A program made the translations under genes and the position numbers. Positions 46,254-55,202 of a DNA stretch of 64,000 bases are shown here, one piece after another; position 1 is the first letter of the stretch; every line of letters begins with the position of its first letter. The notes under the pieces were generated by a model. It searched no databases and had not been told where the DNA came from. It saw only the letters and a list, made by a program, of their open reading frames with translations. The stretch spans positions 124,001-188,000 of the forward strand of contig NZ_JASNJE010000006.1 in assembly GCF_030164465.1 (NCBI RefSeq). The letters run 5' to 3'. This stretch comes from Sedimentitalea xiamensis (GTDB lineage: Bacteria; Pseudomonadota; Alphaproteobacteria; Rhodobacterales; Rhodobacteraceae).

Positions 46254-46663
46254 GTTATGGGCTTGCAAATGCACTACAGACGGCAGTCTACCAGCAGCTC
46301 CGTTCTGACGCCCTCGTCAGCACGCTGGTCGGCAACGCCGTCTACGACGCTCTGCCGGTCGGCGATGTACCGAACCTGTACGTAACCCTTGGTCCGGAAA
46401 CCGTTCGGGACAGGTCTGACATCAGCGGCGTCGGCGCAGAACACCGATTCATCATTTCCGTGGTGACGGATGAGGCCGGATTCGGTGCGGCCAAAAACGT
46501 TGCTGCGGCCGTTGGCGACGCGCTGATCGACGCGGATCTGCCGTTGTCGCGCGGTCGCTTGGTCGGACTTTGGTTCGATCGGGCAACAGCACGGCGGACA
46601 GGCAAAGCGGGGCGTGTGCGGCGCATCGATCTGAGATTTCGCGCACGCGTCGAAGACAACTAA
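46250..46663 (+). CDS. GTA tail terminator (g8, DUF3168)
   Basis: A 137-residue DUF3168 protein beginning MSYGLANALQTAVYQQL, with YDALPVGDVPNLYVTLG next. Members cap the tail tube and attach it to the head. The gene overlaps g7 by four bases, consistent with coupled translation in the neck gene set. Confidence 0.9.
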   Translation: MSYGLANALQTAVYQQLRSDALVSTLVGNAVYDALPVGDVPNLYVTLGPETVRDRSDISGVGAEHRFIISVVTDEAGFGAAKNVAAAVGDALIDADLPLSRGRLVGLWFDRATARRTGKAGRVRRIDLRFRARVEDN

Positions 46664-46687
46664 TCAACCAATTTTTGGAGACACGAT

Positions 46688-47101
46688 ATGGGTGCCCAGA
46701 ACGGCAAGGACCTGTTGGTCAAGGTGGATATGAATGGTGGCGGGCTTTTTGAGACAATCGCCGGTCTTCGCGCAACGCGCGTCAGTTTCAACGCGGAAAG
46801 CGTGGACGTGACCAGTCTCGAAAGCCAGGGCGGTTGGAGAGAGCTATTGTCCGGCGCTGGTGTCAAATCGGCCGCGATTTCCGGGTCTGGAGTATTCAAG
46901 GACGCCGGAACCGATGAACGCGCGCGCCAGCTCTTCTTTGACGGGGAAACCCCTGATTTCCAGGTGATCATTCCTGATTTTGGCGTTGTCGAAGGCCCTT
47001 TTCAGGTGACGTCTATTGAGTATGCGGGAAGCCACAACGGCGAAGCCACCTATGAGATGTCTTTGGCGAGCGCCGGAGCGCTCACGTTCACGGCGCTGTA
47101 G
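46688..47101 (+). CDS. GTA major tail protein (g9)
   Basis: A 137-residue beta-sandwich tail-tube protein beginning MGAQNGKDLLVKVD, with ESVDVTSLESQGGWREL and GSGVFKDAGTDERARQLF motifs. It polymerises into the GTA tail tube. TTGGAG lies just before the ATG. It is shorter than the tail-tube proteins of many siphophages, which is typical for GTAs. Confidence 0.93.
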   Translation: MGAQNGKDLLVKVDMNGGGLFETIAGLRATRVSFNAESVDVTSLESQGGWRELLSGAGVKSAAISGSGVFKDAGTDERARQLFFDGETPDFQVIIPDFGVVEGPFQVTSIEYAGSHNGEATYEMSLASAGALTFTAL

Positions 47102-47105
47102 TCCT

Positions 47106-47426
47106 GTGGCGAACCCGTGGACTGGAGAGGTGGCCTTGGTCATCGATGGAAAGAAGCGTGTCTTGAAACTCACTCTCGGAGCGTTGGCGGAATTGGAACA
47201 GGTTCTGGAAACAAAGTCTCTCGTGGCTCTTGTCGAGAGGTTCGAAGGCGGATCGTTCACCACGAAGGATGTGATTTCCCTGATCGCGGCGGGACTGCAA
47301 GGCGGCGGAACAGATATTTCGGCGGTCGACCTTGGCCGGGCGGACATCAAGGGCGGACCAATGATGGCCGCACGGGTTGCCGCAGAGCTTCTTGCCCGTG
47401 CCTTCATGTTGCCTGGGGAAGAATGA
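47106..47426 (+). CDS. GTA tail assembly chaperone (g10)
   Basis: A 106-residue protein starting at the GTG at 47106, four bases after the tail-tube stop. The VIDGKKRVLKLTLGALAELE segment identifies the gene-transfer-agent family protein at position g10, the equivalent of phage lambda gpG that coats the tape measure during assembly. It overlaps g10.1 by four bases. In phages G and GT arise by frameshift; here they are two separate coupled genes. Confidence 0.9.
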   Translation: MANPWTGEVALVIDGKKRVLKLTLGALAELEQVLETKSLVALVERFEGGSFTTKDVISLIAAGLQGGGTDISAVDLGRADIKGGPMMAARVAAELLARAFMLPGEE

Positions 47427-47608
47427 CAAGCTTTGACTGGGCGGCCTTGATGCGAGCCGGACTGCAGGGCCTGAGACTTACACCGGACGTGTTCTGGAAC
47501 CTGACACCCGCGGAACTGCGCCTGATGTTGGGAAATGCGACGGCCGAGTCATCGTTATCCCGCGCTGGACTGGATGCATTGTTGGCTGCCTATCCAGACG
47601 AAAAATGA
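47423..47608 (+). CDS. GTA second tail assembly chaperone (g10.1)
   Basis: A 61-residue protein equivalent to the T extension of phage gpGT, encoded at RcGTA position g10.1. FDWAALMRAGLQGLRLTPDVFW and TPAELRLMLG are family features. The ATG overlaps the g10 stop (ATGA), so re-initiation could set a fixed ratio between the two chaperones. Confidence 0.85.
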   Translation: MTSFDWAALMRAGLQGLRLTPDVFWNLTPAELRLMLGNATAESSLSRAGLDALLAAYPDEK

Positions 47609-47618
47609 GGAAAAGTTG

Positions 47619-48278
47619 ATGAGCGACGAGATTGGTATGACGGCCCTCGAAGGTCAGGCTGAAGCGTTGGAGGACAGCCTTGGTGCCGCGGCCAACATGG
47701 CCGCGGGGTTTGATTCCGAACTCCAACGGGTCCGAAATTCCCTCGCTGGCACGGGAAAGGACATCGCGTCGCTGGAGCGGGGACTGTCCAACGGACTTAG
47801 GCGGGCCTTTGATGGAGTTGCGTTTGACGGCATGAAGCTGTCGGATGCGCTGGAAACGGTCGCGCAATCCATGATTCAGACGACGTATTCGGCCGCGATC
47901 AAGCCGGTCGCAAATCATTTTGGCGGACTTTTGGCGCAGGGCGTCAATGGAATTGTCGAAGGTATTTTGCCATTTGCCGATGGCGCGAGTTTCTCACAAG
48001 GCCGTGTTACTCCGTTTGCAAACGGCGGAATCGTATCCGGACCGACAACTTTCCCGATGCGCGGAGGGATGGGACTCATGGGCGAAGCGGGCCCGGAAGC
48101 GATCATGCCACTCGCGAGAGGTGCCGACGGAAAACTAGGGGTGCGAAGTGCCGGTGGTCGCTCGGTTAACGTCGTGATGAATATCACAACGCCTGACGTG
48201 CAGGGTTTCAACCGGAGCCAGGGTCAGATCGCGGCTCAGATGAGCCGGGCTTTGGGCCGCGGCAATCGCAACCGGTGA
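47619..48278 (+). CDS. GTA tape measure protein (g11)
   Basis: A 219-residue tape measure that sets tail length. Residues about 5-80 are helical; the middle has AIKPVANHFGGLLAQGVNGI, and the C-terminus has the glycine-rich FANGGIVSGPTTFPMRGG...EAGPEAIMPL segment typical of tape measure ends. The short length agrees with the short (about 50 nm) GTA tail. The ATG at 47619 lies shortly after g10.1. Confidence 0.92.
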   Translation: MSDEIGMTALEGQAEALEDSLGAAANMAAGFDSELQRVRNSLAGTGKDIASLERGLSNGLRRAFDGVAFDGMKLSDALETVAQSMIQTTYSAAIKPVANHFGGLLAQGVNGIVEGILPFADGASFSQGRVTPFANGGIVSGPTTFPMRGGMGLMGEAGPEAIMPLARGADGKLGVRSAGGRSVNVVMNITTPDVQGFNRSQGQIAAQMSRALGRGNRNR

Positions 48279-48301
48279 ACGGAAAGACAGGGGAGAAGAA
48301 T

Positions 48302-48934
48302 ATGAGCTTCCACGAAGTGAGATTTCCGGCTTCGCTGAGCTTTGGCTCGGTTGGCGGGCCTGAACGACGCACGGATGTCGTGACGCTGGCCAATGGATAC
48401 GAAGAGCGCAACACGCCTTGGGCCCATTCGCGACGTCGGTATGATGCCGGTCTGGGCATGCGATCCCTGGACGACATTGAGACCCTGATTTCCTTTTTCG
48501 AAGCTCGGAGAGGTCAGATGTTCGGTTTTCGTTGGAAGGACTGGTCTGATTTCAAGTCGGGGCGGTCATCGGCTGAAACGTCGTTTGACGATCAGGTCAT
48601 CGCCATTGCCGATGGTCACAGAACCGAGTTTCCGTTGGTCAAGACTTACCGATCTGGAGAGTTCTCATACGTCAGGCCGATTGCCAAACCTGTGCTTGGC
48701 TCGGTTCGTATCGGAATCGAACAAGATGAGATGAAGGAGTCGGTCGACTTTTTTGTCGATGTTGCGACCGGTTTCATCCGCTTTGAACAACCCCCCGCGG
48801 AAACCATGAGAATAACCGCCGGGTTCGAGTTCGACGTTCCCGTCCGGTTTGACACTGATCGCATCCAAACCAGCGTTGCCAGCTTTCAAGCAGGCGATGT
48901 GCCCAATGTTCCTGTCATTGAGGTTCGTGTGTGA
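48302..48934 (+). CDS. GTA distal tail protein (g12, DUF2460)
   Basis: A 210-residue DUF2460 protein that forms the hexameric distal end of the tail tube. SFHEVRFPASLSFGSVGGPERRTDVV at the N-terminus and the FRWKDWSDFKSG segment are highly characteristic. A GGGAGAAG ribosome site precedes the ATG at 48302. It overlaps g13 as TGATG. Confidence 0.93.
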   Translation: MSFHEVRFPASLSFGSVGGPERRTDVVTLANGYEERNTPWAHSRRRYDAGLGMRSLDDIETLISFFEARRGQMFGFRWKDWSDFKSGRSSAETSFDDQVIAIADGHRTEFPLVKTYRSGEFSYVRPIAKPVLGSVRIGIEQDEMKESVDFFVDVATGFIRFEQPPAETMRITAGFEFDVPVRFDTDRIQTSVASFQAGDVPNVPVIEVRV

Positions 48935-49821
48935 TGGTGGCAGATAGCGAGGCTTTTCAGGAGCATGTCTCCACCGGCTTGACCACCCTGTGTCGGTGCT
49001 GGGCCATCACGCGCAAGGATGGCGTACAGATTGGGTTCACGGATCACGATTTGCCCCTGTTTTTTGAGAATATTGCCTTTAAGGCGGATACGGGCTTGTC
49101 GGCCTTGGCCTTACAGCAGAGTACAGGTCTTTCAATCGACAATACCGAAGTTCTTGGTGCACTCAGCGATGCTGCAGTGCGCGAAACAGACATTGTTGCC
49201 GGGCGGTTCGATGGTGCCGAAGTTCGGTCCTGGTTGGTGAACTGGGAAGACGTTTCCATTCGGAAACTGCAGTTTCGCGGCTCTATTGGGGAATTGCGCC
49301 GCGGCGGCGGCGCCTTTCACGCGGAACTTCGCGGTCTGACCGAAGAACTCAACAAGCCGATTGGGCGGATTTATCAGCGTCCGTGCACCGCTGTGCTTGG
49401 TGATTCCAGCTGCGGATTCGATCTGGATTCGGATGGGTACTTTCTGGAACGCGGCGCGGAGCTGGTTGAAGACGCACGCATCTTTCGCTGGAAAAGCTTA
49501 TCAGACTTCGAGCCAGGTTGGTTTGCTCGAGGTCGGCTTTCGGTCAAGTCTGGTGAAGCGGCAGGTCTTTGGGGCGTCATCAAAAGCGATCGGTTTGAAG
49601 GCGATCTTCGCGTCATCGAATTGTGGGAACCCATCCGTGCAAACGTAGCGGCGAATGACTTGCTTAGATTGGATGCCGGGTGCGACAAGCGCATGGAAAC
49701 CTGCCGTCTGAAGTTTGCAAACTTCGTCAACTTCCAAGGATTTCCCGATATTCCCAGTGAAGACTGGGTTATGGCCGTTCCAAAGCAGAGTGGCAGGAAT
49801 TCTGGAGGGAGCCTGCGCTGA
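48934..49821 (+). CDS. GTA baseplate hub protein (g13, DUF2163)
   Basis: A 295-residue DUF2163 protein forming the hub trimer of the baseplate. Four cysteines in CTAVLGDSSCGFDL and GCDKRMETCRLKF match the iron-sulfur-binding set seen in the RcGTA hub. I start it at the ATG at 48934, which shares a base with the g12 stop; a GTG at 48931 directly precedes it. The stop shares a base with g14. Confidence 0.92.
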   Translation: MVADSEAFQEHVSTGLTTLCRCWAITRKDGVQIGFTDHDLPLFFENIAFKADTGLSALALQQSTGLSIDNTEVLGALSDAAVRETDIVAGRFDGAEVRSWLVNWEDVSIRKLQFRGSIGELRRGGGAFHAELRGLTEELNKPIGRIYQRPCTAVLGDSSCGFDLDSDGYFLERGAELVEDARIFRWKSLSDFEPGWFARGRLSVKSGEAAGLWGVIKSDRFEGDLRVIELWEPIRANVAANDLLRLDAGCDKRMETCRLKFANFVNFQGFPDIPSEDWVMAVPKQSGRNSGGSLR

Positions 49822-50270
49822 TGTCGGATAAGAAATGTATCGTCACCATCGCACGGAGTTGGATTGGGACGCCCTATCGCCACCAGGCGGCCACCAAGTC
49901 AGCGGGAACAGACTGCCTGGGACTCATTCGCGGAGTGTGGCGGGAACTGAACGGATTCGAGCCGGAAAGCGTTCCTCCATATTCGATGGACTGGTCGGAA
50001 CCACAGGGAGAGGAACGTCTGTGGGAGGCCGCCAAGCGTCACTTGATTGCCAAACCCATATCGGTTCCAGAAATGGAACCAGGCGAGATTGTGCTCTTCC
50101 GGATGAAAACCGACGCCGTTGCCAAGCATCTCGGCCTCATCGCTGACACCGGCAAGCAGCCGACCTTTATCCATGCATATTCTTATCATGGGGTAGTCGA
50201 AAGCCCCCTGAGTGAACCCTGGCGGCGCAGAATAGTTGCCCGTTTCATTTATCCTTTGGAGATCATCTGA
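49821..50270 (+). CDS. GTA NlpC/P60 cell-wall peptidase (g14)
   Basis: A 149-residue NlpC/P60 peptidase that opens the recipient peptidoglycan during DNA delivery. The catalytic Cys32 lies in GTDCLGLIRG, His103 in AKHLGLI and another conserved His118 in FIHAY. It is coupled on both sides to the hub and megatron genes. Confidence 0.93.
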   Translation: MSDKKCIVTIARSWIGTPYRHQAATKSAGTDCLGLIRGVWRELNGFEPESVPPYSMDWSEPQGEERLWEAAKRHLIAKPISVPEMEPGEIVLFRMKTDAVAKHLGLIADTGKQPTFIHAYSYHGVVESPLSEPWRRRIVARFIYPLEII

Positions 50271-53200
50271 TGGCGACCATACTTCTTTCAGCCGCAGGCG
50301 CCGCCATTGGAGGATCCATTGGTGGGTCTGTGGCCGGGCTTTCTTCTGTTGTGATTGGACGCGCGGTTGGCGCTACGCTCGGCCAGGCGATAGATCAACG
50401 TCTATTGGGCCAGGGTGCGACGGCGGTCGAGACGGGTCGGGTCGACAGGTTCAGGTTGACCAATGCCGGCGAAGGAAACCCCATTGCGCAGGTGTATGGG
50501 CGCACGAGGGTCGGAGGACAGGTTATCTGGTCCTCTGACTTCAGAGAGTCGTCCAGCACAACCGATGGTGGGGGCAAGGGTAGCCCAAGCACGCCGGAAG
50601 TGACGACCTTCAGCTATTCCGTTTCGCTTGCGGTTGCTGTTTGCGAAGGTGAAATCAATTCGATCGGAAGAGTCTGGGCGGACGGAACCGAAGTTTCAAA
50701 AGACGATTTGAACATGCGCGTCTATCCCGGAAGCAGAGATCAGCCGCCGGACCCAACCATGGAGGCCGTGGAGGGTCGGGGCAATGTTCCGGCATACCGG
50801 GGAACGGCCTATATTGTGTTTGACAACTTGCCACTGGGCAAGTTCGGGAACCGAGTTCCGCAATTCTCCTTCGAAGTGATCCGGACGGAGCAAGAAAGCT
50901 CGAGAACTTTTGAGCGCGATCTGCCTCAACTTGTGAGGGGTGTGGCGTTGATGCCTGGAACCGGAGAATATGCTTTGGCGACGTCGCCCGTGTATTACAC
51001 GAAGGAACCTGGAAGCAGCTGGCCGGCGAACATCAATAGCCCGTCCGGGAAAACGGATTTCGTTACTTCGATGGAAATGCTGGCCGACGAACTACCAAAA
51101 TGCGATGCGGCATCTCTGGTCGTTTCGTGGTTTGGAGATGATCTGAGGTGCGGGTATTGTCAAGTTCAGCCGAAGTTCGAGCGACGCGAAGTTGAAGGAA
51201 GCAATATGCCCTGGAGCGTTTCGGGACGAACCAGATCAACGGCGCTGGAAATTGCGGAGGAGGAAGGTCGGCCAATTTATGGTGGTACACCTGCCGACAA
51301 AGCGGTCATCGAGGCCATCCGTCACATGAATGCGCAAGATCGCCGTGTGATGTTCTATCCCTTTATCCTTATGGATCAAACCAGCGGAAATGGTTTGCCT
51401 GACCCGTGGACTGGCGCCGAGAACCAACCGGTCCTCCCCTGGCGGGGGCGGATCACGTTATCGGCGGCACCGGGAACCGAAACGTCCCCCGACGGAACCG
51501 AAGCGGCGGATGCGGAAGTTCAGAAACTTTTCGGCAAAGCAAAAGCGTCGGATTTCAAAGTTGTTAGCGGGAATGTTTCTTACCATGGACCGCAGGAATG
51601 GGGACTTCGGCGATTCATTTTGCACTACGCGGCGCTTTGCGCCGCAGCAGGCGGGGTATCATCTTTCTGCATTGGGTCAGAGATGAGAAGCCTCACGCAG
51701 ATCAGGGGCGCGAACGGATTTCCTGCGGTTTCCGCATTGAAGGAATTGGCTGGGGAAGTGCGAAAACTGGTGGGATCCGAAACGAAGATCGGCTATGCGG
51801 CGGATTGGTCAGAGTACTTCGGCTATCAGCCACAGGATGGTAGCGGAAATCGATACTTTCATCTTGATCCACTTTGGGCAGATGAGAATATCGATTTCAT
51901 CGGAATTGACAACTATATGCCCTTGTCTGACTGGCGCGATGGCGCAGATCATGCCGATTCGGAATGGGAGTCCGTTTACAATCCGGAGTACTTGCAGAAA
52001 AACATCGAAGGCGGAGAAGGGTATGATTGGCACTATCATTCTTCGGAAGCGAGATCGGCACAGATACGGACCGAGATTTCGGATCTTGAACATGGTGAAC
52101 CCTGGGTCTGGCGATACAAAGATCTGCGTTCGTGGTGGAGCAAGCCGCATCATGAACGCATTGATGGGGTGCGGCAGGTCGAACCGACGGCGTGGGTTCC
52201 CCAATCAAAGCCGATCTGGTTTACTGAACTGGGTTGTGCCGCAGTAGACAAGGGCACCAACGAACCAAATAAGTTCGTGGATCCGAAATCTTCGGAATCC
52301 AGCCTGCCAAGCTTCTCGAACGGAATGCGCGATGACTTCATGCAAATGCAGTTTCTGCAAACGGTTCTTGCGTATTGGCAGGATGGCGATCGGAACCCGA
52401 ATTCGGATCTTTATGACGGCAAGATGGTCGATGTTTCGAATGCTTATGTTTGGGCATGGGATACACGCCCATACCCAATGTTTCCAAACAATCGGATGCA
52501 ATGGGACGACGGGGCAAACTATGCCCGTGGGCACTGGATCAATGGAAGAGTCGGAACACGCAGTTTGGCTTCCGTGGTTGAAGAAATATGCGCCCGTTCC
52601 GGTCTGACAAAAGTTGATACTAAACGGCTCTTCGGAGTAATTCCCGGATATGTTGTGGAACAAATTGGTGACGCAAGAGGCGCGTTGCAACCTCTTATGT
52701 TGCGTTTCGGGTTTGATGCTGTCGAGCGTGATGGATTGTTGATCTTCGCGACGAGAAACGGAAATAATTCCAAACCAATCGATTTGGAAAGAGTCGCCGA
52801 ATGCGATGAAATCGAAGGAATCCTGCAAAAGAGCAGAGATGCCGAAGCCGAAATGACCGGACGAGTCCGGGTGCGTTTCATTCAATCCGGAGCGGACTAT
52901 GATCTCGTCGCGGAAGAAGCCGTCATGGCCGACGATGCGACGCATGCCGTTTCGACAAATGATCTCCCACTTTCGATGACCAGGGCCGAGGGGCGTCAGG
53001 TTGCGGAGAGATGGCTGGCCGAGGCAAGGGTTTCACGTGACAGGATCCGGCTCGCGCTGCCGCCTTCAATGATTGGCATCGGCGCTGGAGATGTAATCAG
53101 GGTGCCAGACTGTCTGGAGAGTGGTGAAGCTCTTTTCAGGATCGACATGGTGGAGCAATCTGGTCTTCAAATCGTTGATGCTGTGCGTGTTGAACGGAAC

Positions 53201-54193
53201 ATCTACACGCCTTCAGACATGGCAGACGATCAACCCGCGGCCGCCTCGTTCGTGCCGCCGGCTCAGGTCTTTCCATTGATGATGGACCTGCCGTTGATAG
53301 CCGGCGACGAGGTTCCGCATGCTCCGCATCTGGCGGTAACAGCGCAACCTTGGCCGGGCGCGGTCGCGGTATACTCTTCTGTAACCGACGACAGCTACGA
53401 CTTGAACCGCATAATCCGTCGCCGTTCCATCGTTGGCAGGACCGAAACGGCGCTTGCTTCGGCTGGAATGGGTGTTTGGGACAATGGTGAAGCTTTGCAG
53501 GTCAAATTGTTGACCGGTGGGTTGGAATCAAAGTCCGAAGATGCGGTTCTCAAGGGAGCCAATCTTGCTGCAATTGGGGATGGCAGCAGCGGAAACTGGG
53601 AGCTTTTTCAGTTTCAGAGTGCTGAACTGATTGCCGAGAGAACGTATCTTCTTTGGCGGCGCCTGCGCGGTCAATTGGGCAGTGATGCGGCGATGAAAGA
53701 TGTTTGGCCTGCGGGCTCTTGGTTTGTCTTGATGAACAGTATTCCTGAGCAGATTGATCTGAAAAGTGCGCAACGGCGTCTCGAAAGTCACTTTCGAATT
53801 GGACCGGCAGCAAAGGGAATTAGTGATCCTTCCTTTTCATACTTGCGTGAAGCGTTCGATGGAAATGGTCTTCGTCCTTATTCGCCATGCCACTTGTCCG
53901 TCAACCAAGAGAACGGTGAGGGCATCGATTTCAAATGGATTCGCCGAACCCGCATTGATGGGGACCCATGGGATCTGACCGAAGTGCCGCTAGGGGAAGA
54001 ACGGGAAGCTTACGTGGTGCGTGTCGCCCAAGGATCAAAAACGATACGGGAAGCAGTAGTTTCAAAACCCAACTGGACCTATTCTCATGCGCAACGGATG
54101 GAGGATGCTTTGCTAGGATCTTATGAAGTTTCGGTTGCGCAGGTGTCGGCACTTTATGGTGCAGGCCCATACACGAGCATTCAAGTGACCTGA
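50270..54193 (+). CDS. GTA megatron, host-specificity / tail fibre protein (g15)
   Basis: A 1307-residue baseplate protein, the largest of the cluster. A glycine-rich hydrophobic N-terminus (GAAIGGSIGGSVAGL, residues about 9-25), a phage-tail-type domain with LTNAGEGNPIAQVYGRTRVGG, a central glycoside-hydrolase-like TIM barrel (IDFIGIDNYMPLSDWRDG, about residue 545) and C-terminal receptor-binding domains are visible. It pierces the envelope and recognises the host. GC content falls in its second half compared with neighbouring chromosomal genes, as in the GTA as a whole. IS debris follows. Confidence 0.94.
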   Translation: MATILLSAAGAAIGGSIGGSVAGLSSVVIGRAVGATLGQAIDQRLLGQGATAVETGRVDRFRLTNAGEGNPIAQVYGRTRVGGQVIWSSDFRESSSTTDGGGKGSPSTPEVTTFSYSVSLAVAVCEGEINSIGRVWADGTEVSKDDLNMRVYPGSRDQPPDPTMEAVEGRGNVPAYRGTAYIVFDNLPLGKFGNRVPQFSFEVIRTEQESSRTFERDLPQLVRGVALMPGTGEYALATSPVYYTKEPGSSWPANINSPSGKTDFVTSMEMLADELPKCDAASLVVSWFGDDLRCGYCQVQPKFERREVEGSNMPWSVSGRTRSTALEIAEEEGRPIYGGTPADKAVIEAIRHMNAQDRRVMFYPFILMDQTSGNGLPDPWTGAENQPVLPWRGRITLSAAPGTETSPDGTEAADAEVQKLFGKAKASDFKVVSGNVSYHGPQEWGLRRFILHYAALCAAAGGVSSFCIGSEMRSLTQIRGANGFPAVSALKELAGEVRKLVGSETKIGYAADWSEYFGYQPQDGSGNRYFHLDPLWADENIDFIGIDNYMPLSDWRDGADHADSEWESVYNPEYLQKNIEGGEGYDWHYHSSEARSAQIRTEISDLEHGEPWVWRYKDLRSWWSKPHHERIDGVRQVEPTAWVPQSKPIWFTELGCAAVDKGTNEPNKFVDPKSSESSLPSFSNGMRDDFMQMQFLQTVLAYWQDGDRNPNSDLYDGKMVDVSNAYVWAWDTRPYPMFPNNRMQWDDGANYARGHWINGRVGTRSLASVVEEICARSGLTKVDTKRLFGVIPGYVVEQIGDARGALQPLMLRFGFDAVERDGLLIFATRNGNNSKPIDLERVAECDEIEGILQKSRDAEAEMTGRVRVRFIQSGADYDLVAEEAVMADDATHAVSTNDLPLSMTRAEGRQVAERWLAEARVSRDRIRLALPPSMIGIGAGDVIRVPDCLESGEALFRIDMVEQSGLQIVDAVRVERNIYTPSDMADDQPAAASFVPPAQVFPLMMDLPLIAGDEVPHAPHLAVTAQPWPGAVAVYSSVTDDSYDLNRIIRRRSIVGRTETALASAGMGVWDNGEALQVKLLTGGLESKSEDAVLKGANLAAIGDGSSGNWELFQFQSAELIAERTYLLWRRLRGQLGSDAAMKDVWPAGSWFVLMNSIPEQIDLKSAQRRLESHFRIGPAAKGISDPSFSYLREAFDGNGLRPYSPCHLSVNQENGEGIDFKWIRRTRIDGDPWDLTEVPLGEEREAYVVRVAQGSKTIREAVVSKPNWTYSHAQRMEDALLGSYEVSVAQVSALYGAGPYTSIQVT

Positions 54194-54289
54194 CTCGAAC
54201 GAAGGCAGGTGAGCCACCCACTAAAATTCGAACACTGACGTAGGCTACGATTTGCTGTCTGCGGATCTTCGACGAGAAGGCGTTCAGGG

Positions 54290-54356
54290 ATGTCGAAAAG
54301 GAAACAACACGCGCCCGAGTTCAAGGCGAAGGTGGGGCTGGAAGCGTTGAAGAGTG
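54290..54356 (+). mobile_element. IS3-family OrfA fragment interrupted by IS66
   Basis: The ATG at 54290 opens an IS3-type OrfA (MSKRKQHAPEFKAKVGLEAL). After 22 codons it is cut by the sequence GTAAGCATCCGG, the kind of end found in IS66 elements. The left end of the IS3 probably lies near 54210, but its inverted repeat was not proved. The remainder of OrfA and OrfB is missing. Confidence 0.75.
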
Positions 54357-55078
54357 GTAAGCATCCGGCGTCGGCCGCGGTCATGCTGCGCGTCGGTGTG
54401 CTGATGGCTGCCAATTCCAGGGCAGAAGATCGGTCACGCGTGATGCCGTTGTGTTGGGGAGCCGTGCGAGGACGTCAGCAAGCCATGCTTGCGGGTCGAT
54501 GTCGTTCATCTTTGCCGTGACGATCAAGGAGTACATGAAGGCTGCTCGGTCGCCGCTGCGCTCGGAGCCCGCGAAGAGCCAGGACCTTCTTCCCAGTGCA
54601 ATCCCGCGAAGTGCGCGCTCGGCTGCATTGTTGGTCAGGCAGATTCGCCCGTCGTTCAGGAAGAGCGTGAAGGCGTCCCAACGGTCCTTCTTGAACATGT
54701 AGGCGATCGCCTTGGCGACGGGGTTGTGCTTCGACATGGTGCCCTGCTCGGCCTGCATCCAGTCGTGCAGGTCCTCGACCAGTGGGCGGACCAGCCGGTG
54801 CTGGGCCTCGAGCCGGCTGGCGACGTCCAGGCCGTTGATCTCGCGCTCAACCTCAAAGATGGCGTCGATCTTCTTCACGGCTTCCAGCGCGACAGGCGAT
54901 ATGTCGTACGCGGGCTTCTTCTGGCGGGCGTTCTCCTTGATGTCCGCAAGCTCGAAGAACTTCCGTCGAGCATGGCTCCAGCAGAGAGCGCTCAGCACGG
55001 GGCCGGGATCACGCCCACCACGGTAGAGGTCGTTATAGCCGCCATAGGCGTCGGCCTGGAGAACGCCCTGGAAACAGA
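54357..55078 (-). mobile_element. IS66-family transposase remnant
   Basis: The minus strand encodes the C-terminal 230 or so residues of an IS66 TnpC. LQADAYGGYNDLY, then CWSHARRKFFEL, LNDGRICLTNNAAERALRGIALGRRSWLF and YSLIVTAKMNDIDPQAWLADVL are diagnostic, ending near 54381. The N-terminal half and the accessory genes are absent; sequence homology stops near 55078, so the element is dead. One end (GTAAGC at 54357) is intact and marks insertion into the IS3 fragment. Confidence 0.88.
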
Positions 55079-55202
55079 CAATCCTGCAGCGCCGCCTGCA
55101 GCGCCAATCCGATACCGCCTGGACTGAAACTGAAACCGAACCAGAGCCTTGGCTGCGAAACGGCCCAGGGAGTCCGGAAAAGCCCGACGACGGAAAAGCC
55201 GG

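Noticed and set aside
40180-54193. Interpretation of the head-tail cluster as an ordinary prophage
   Set aside because: There is no integrase, repressor, replication or lysis gene, the order matches RcGTA gene for gene, and the tape measure is as short as in GTAs.
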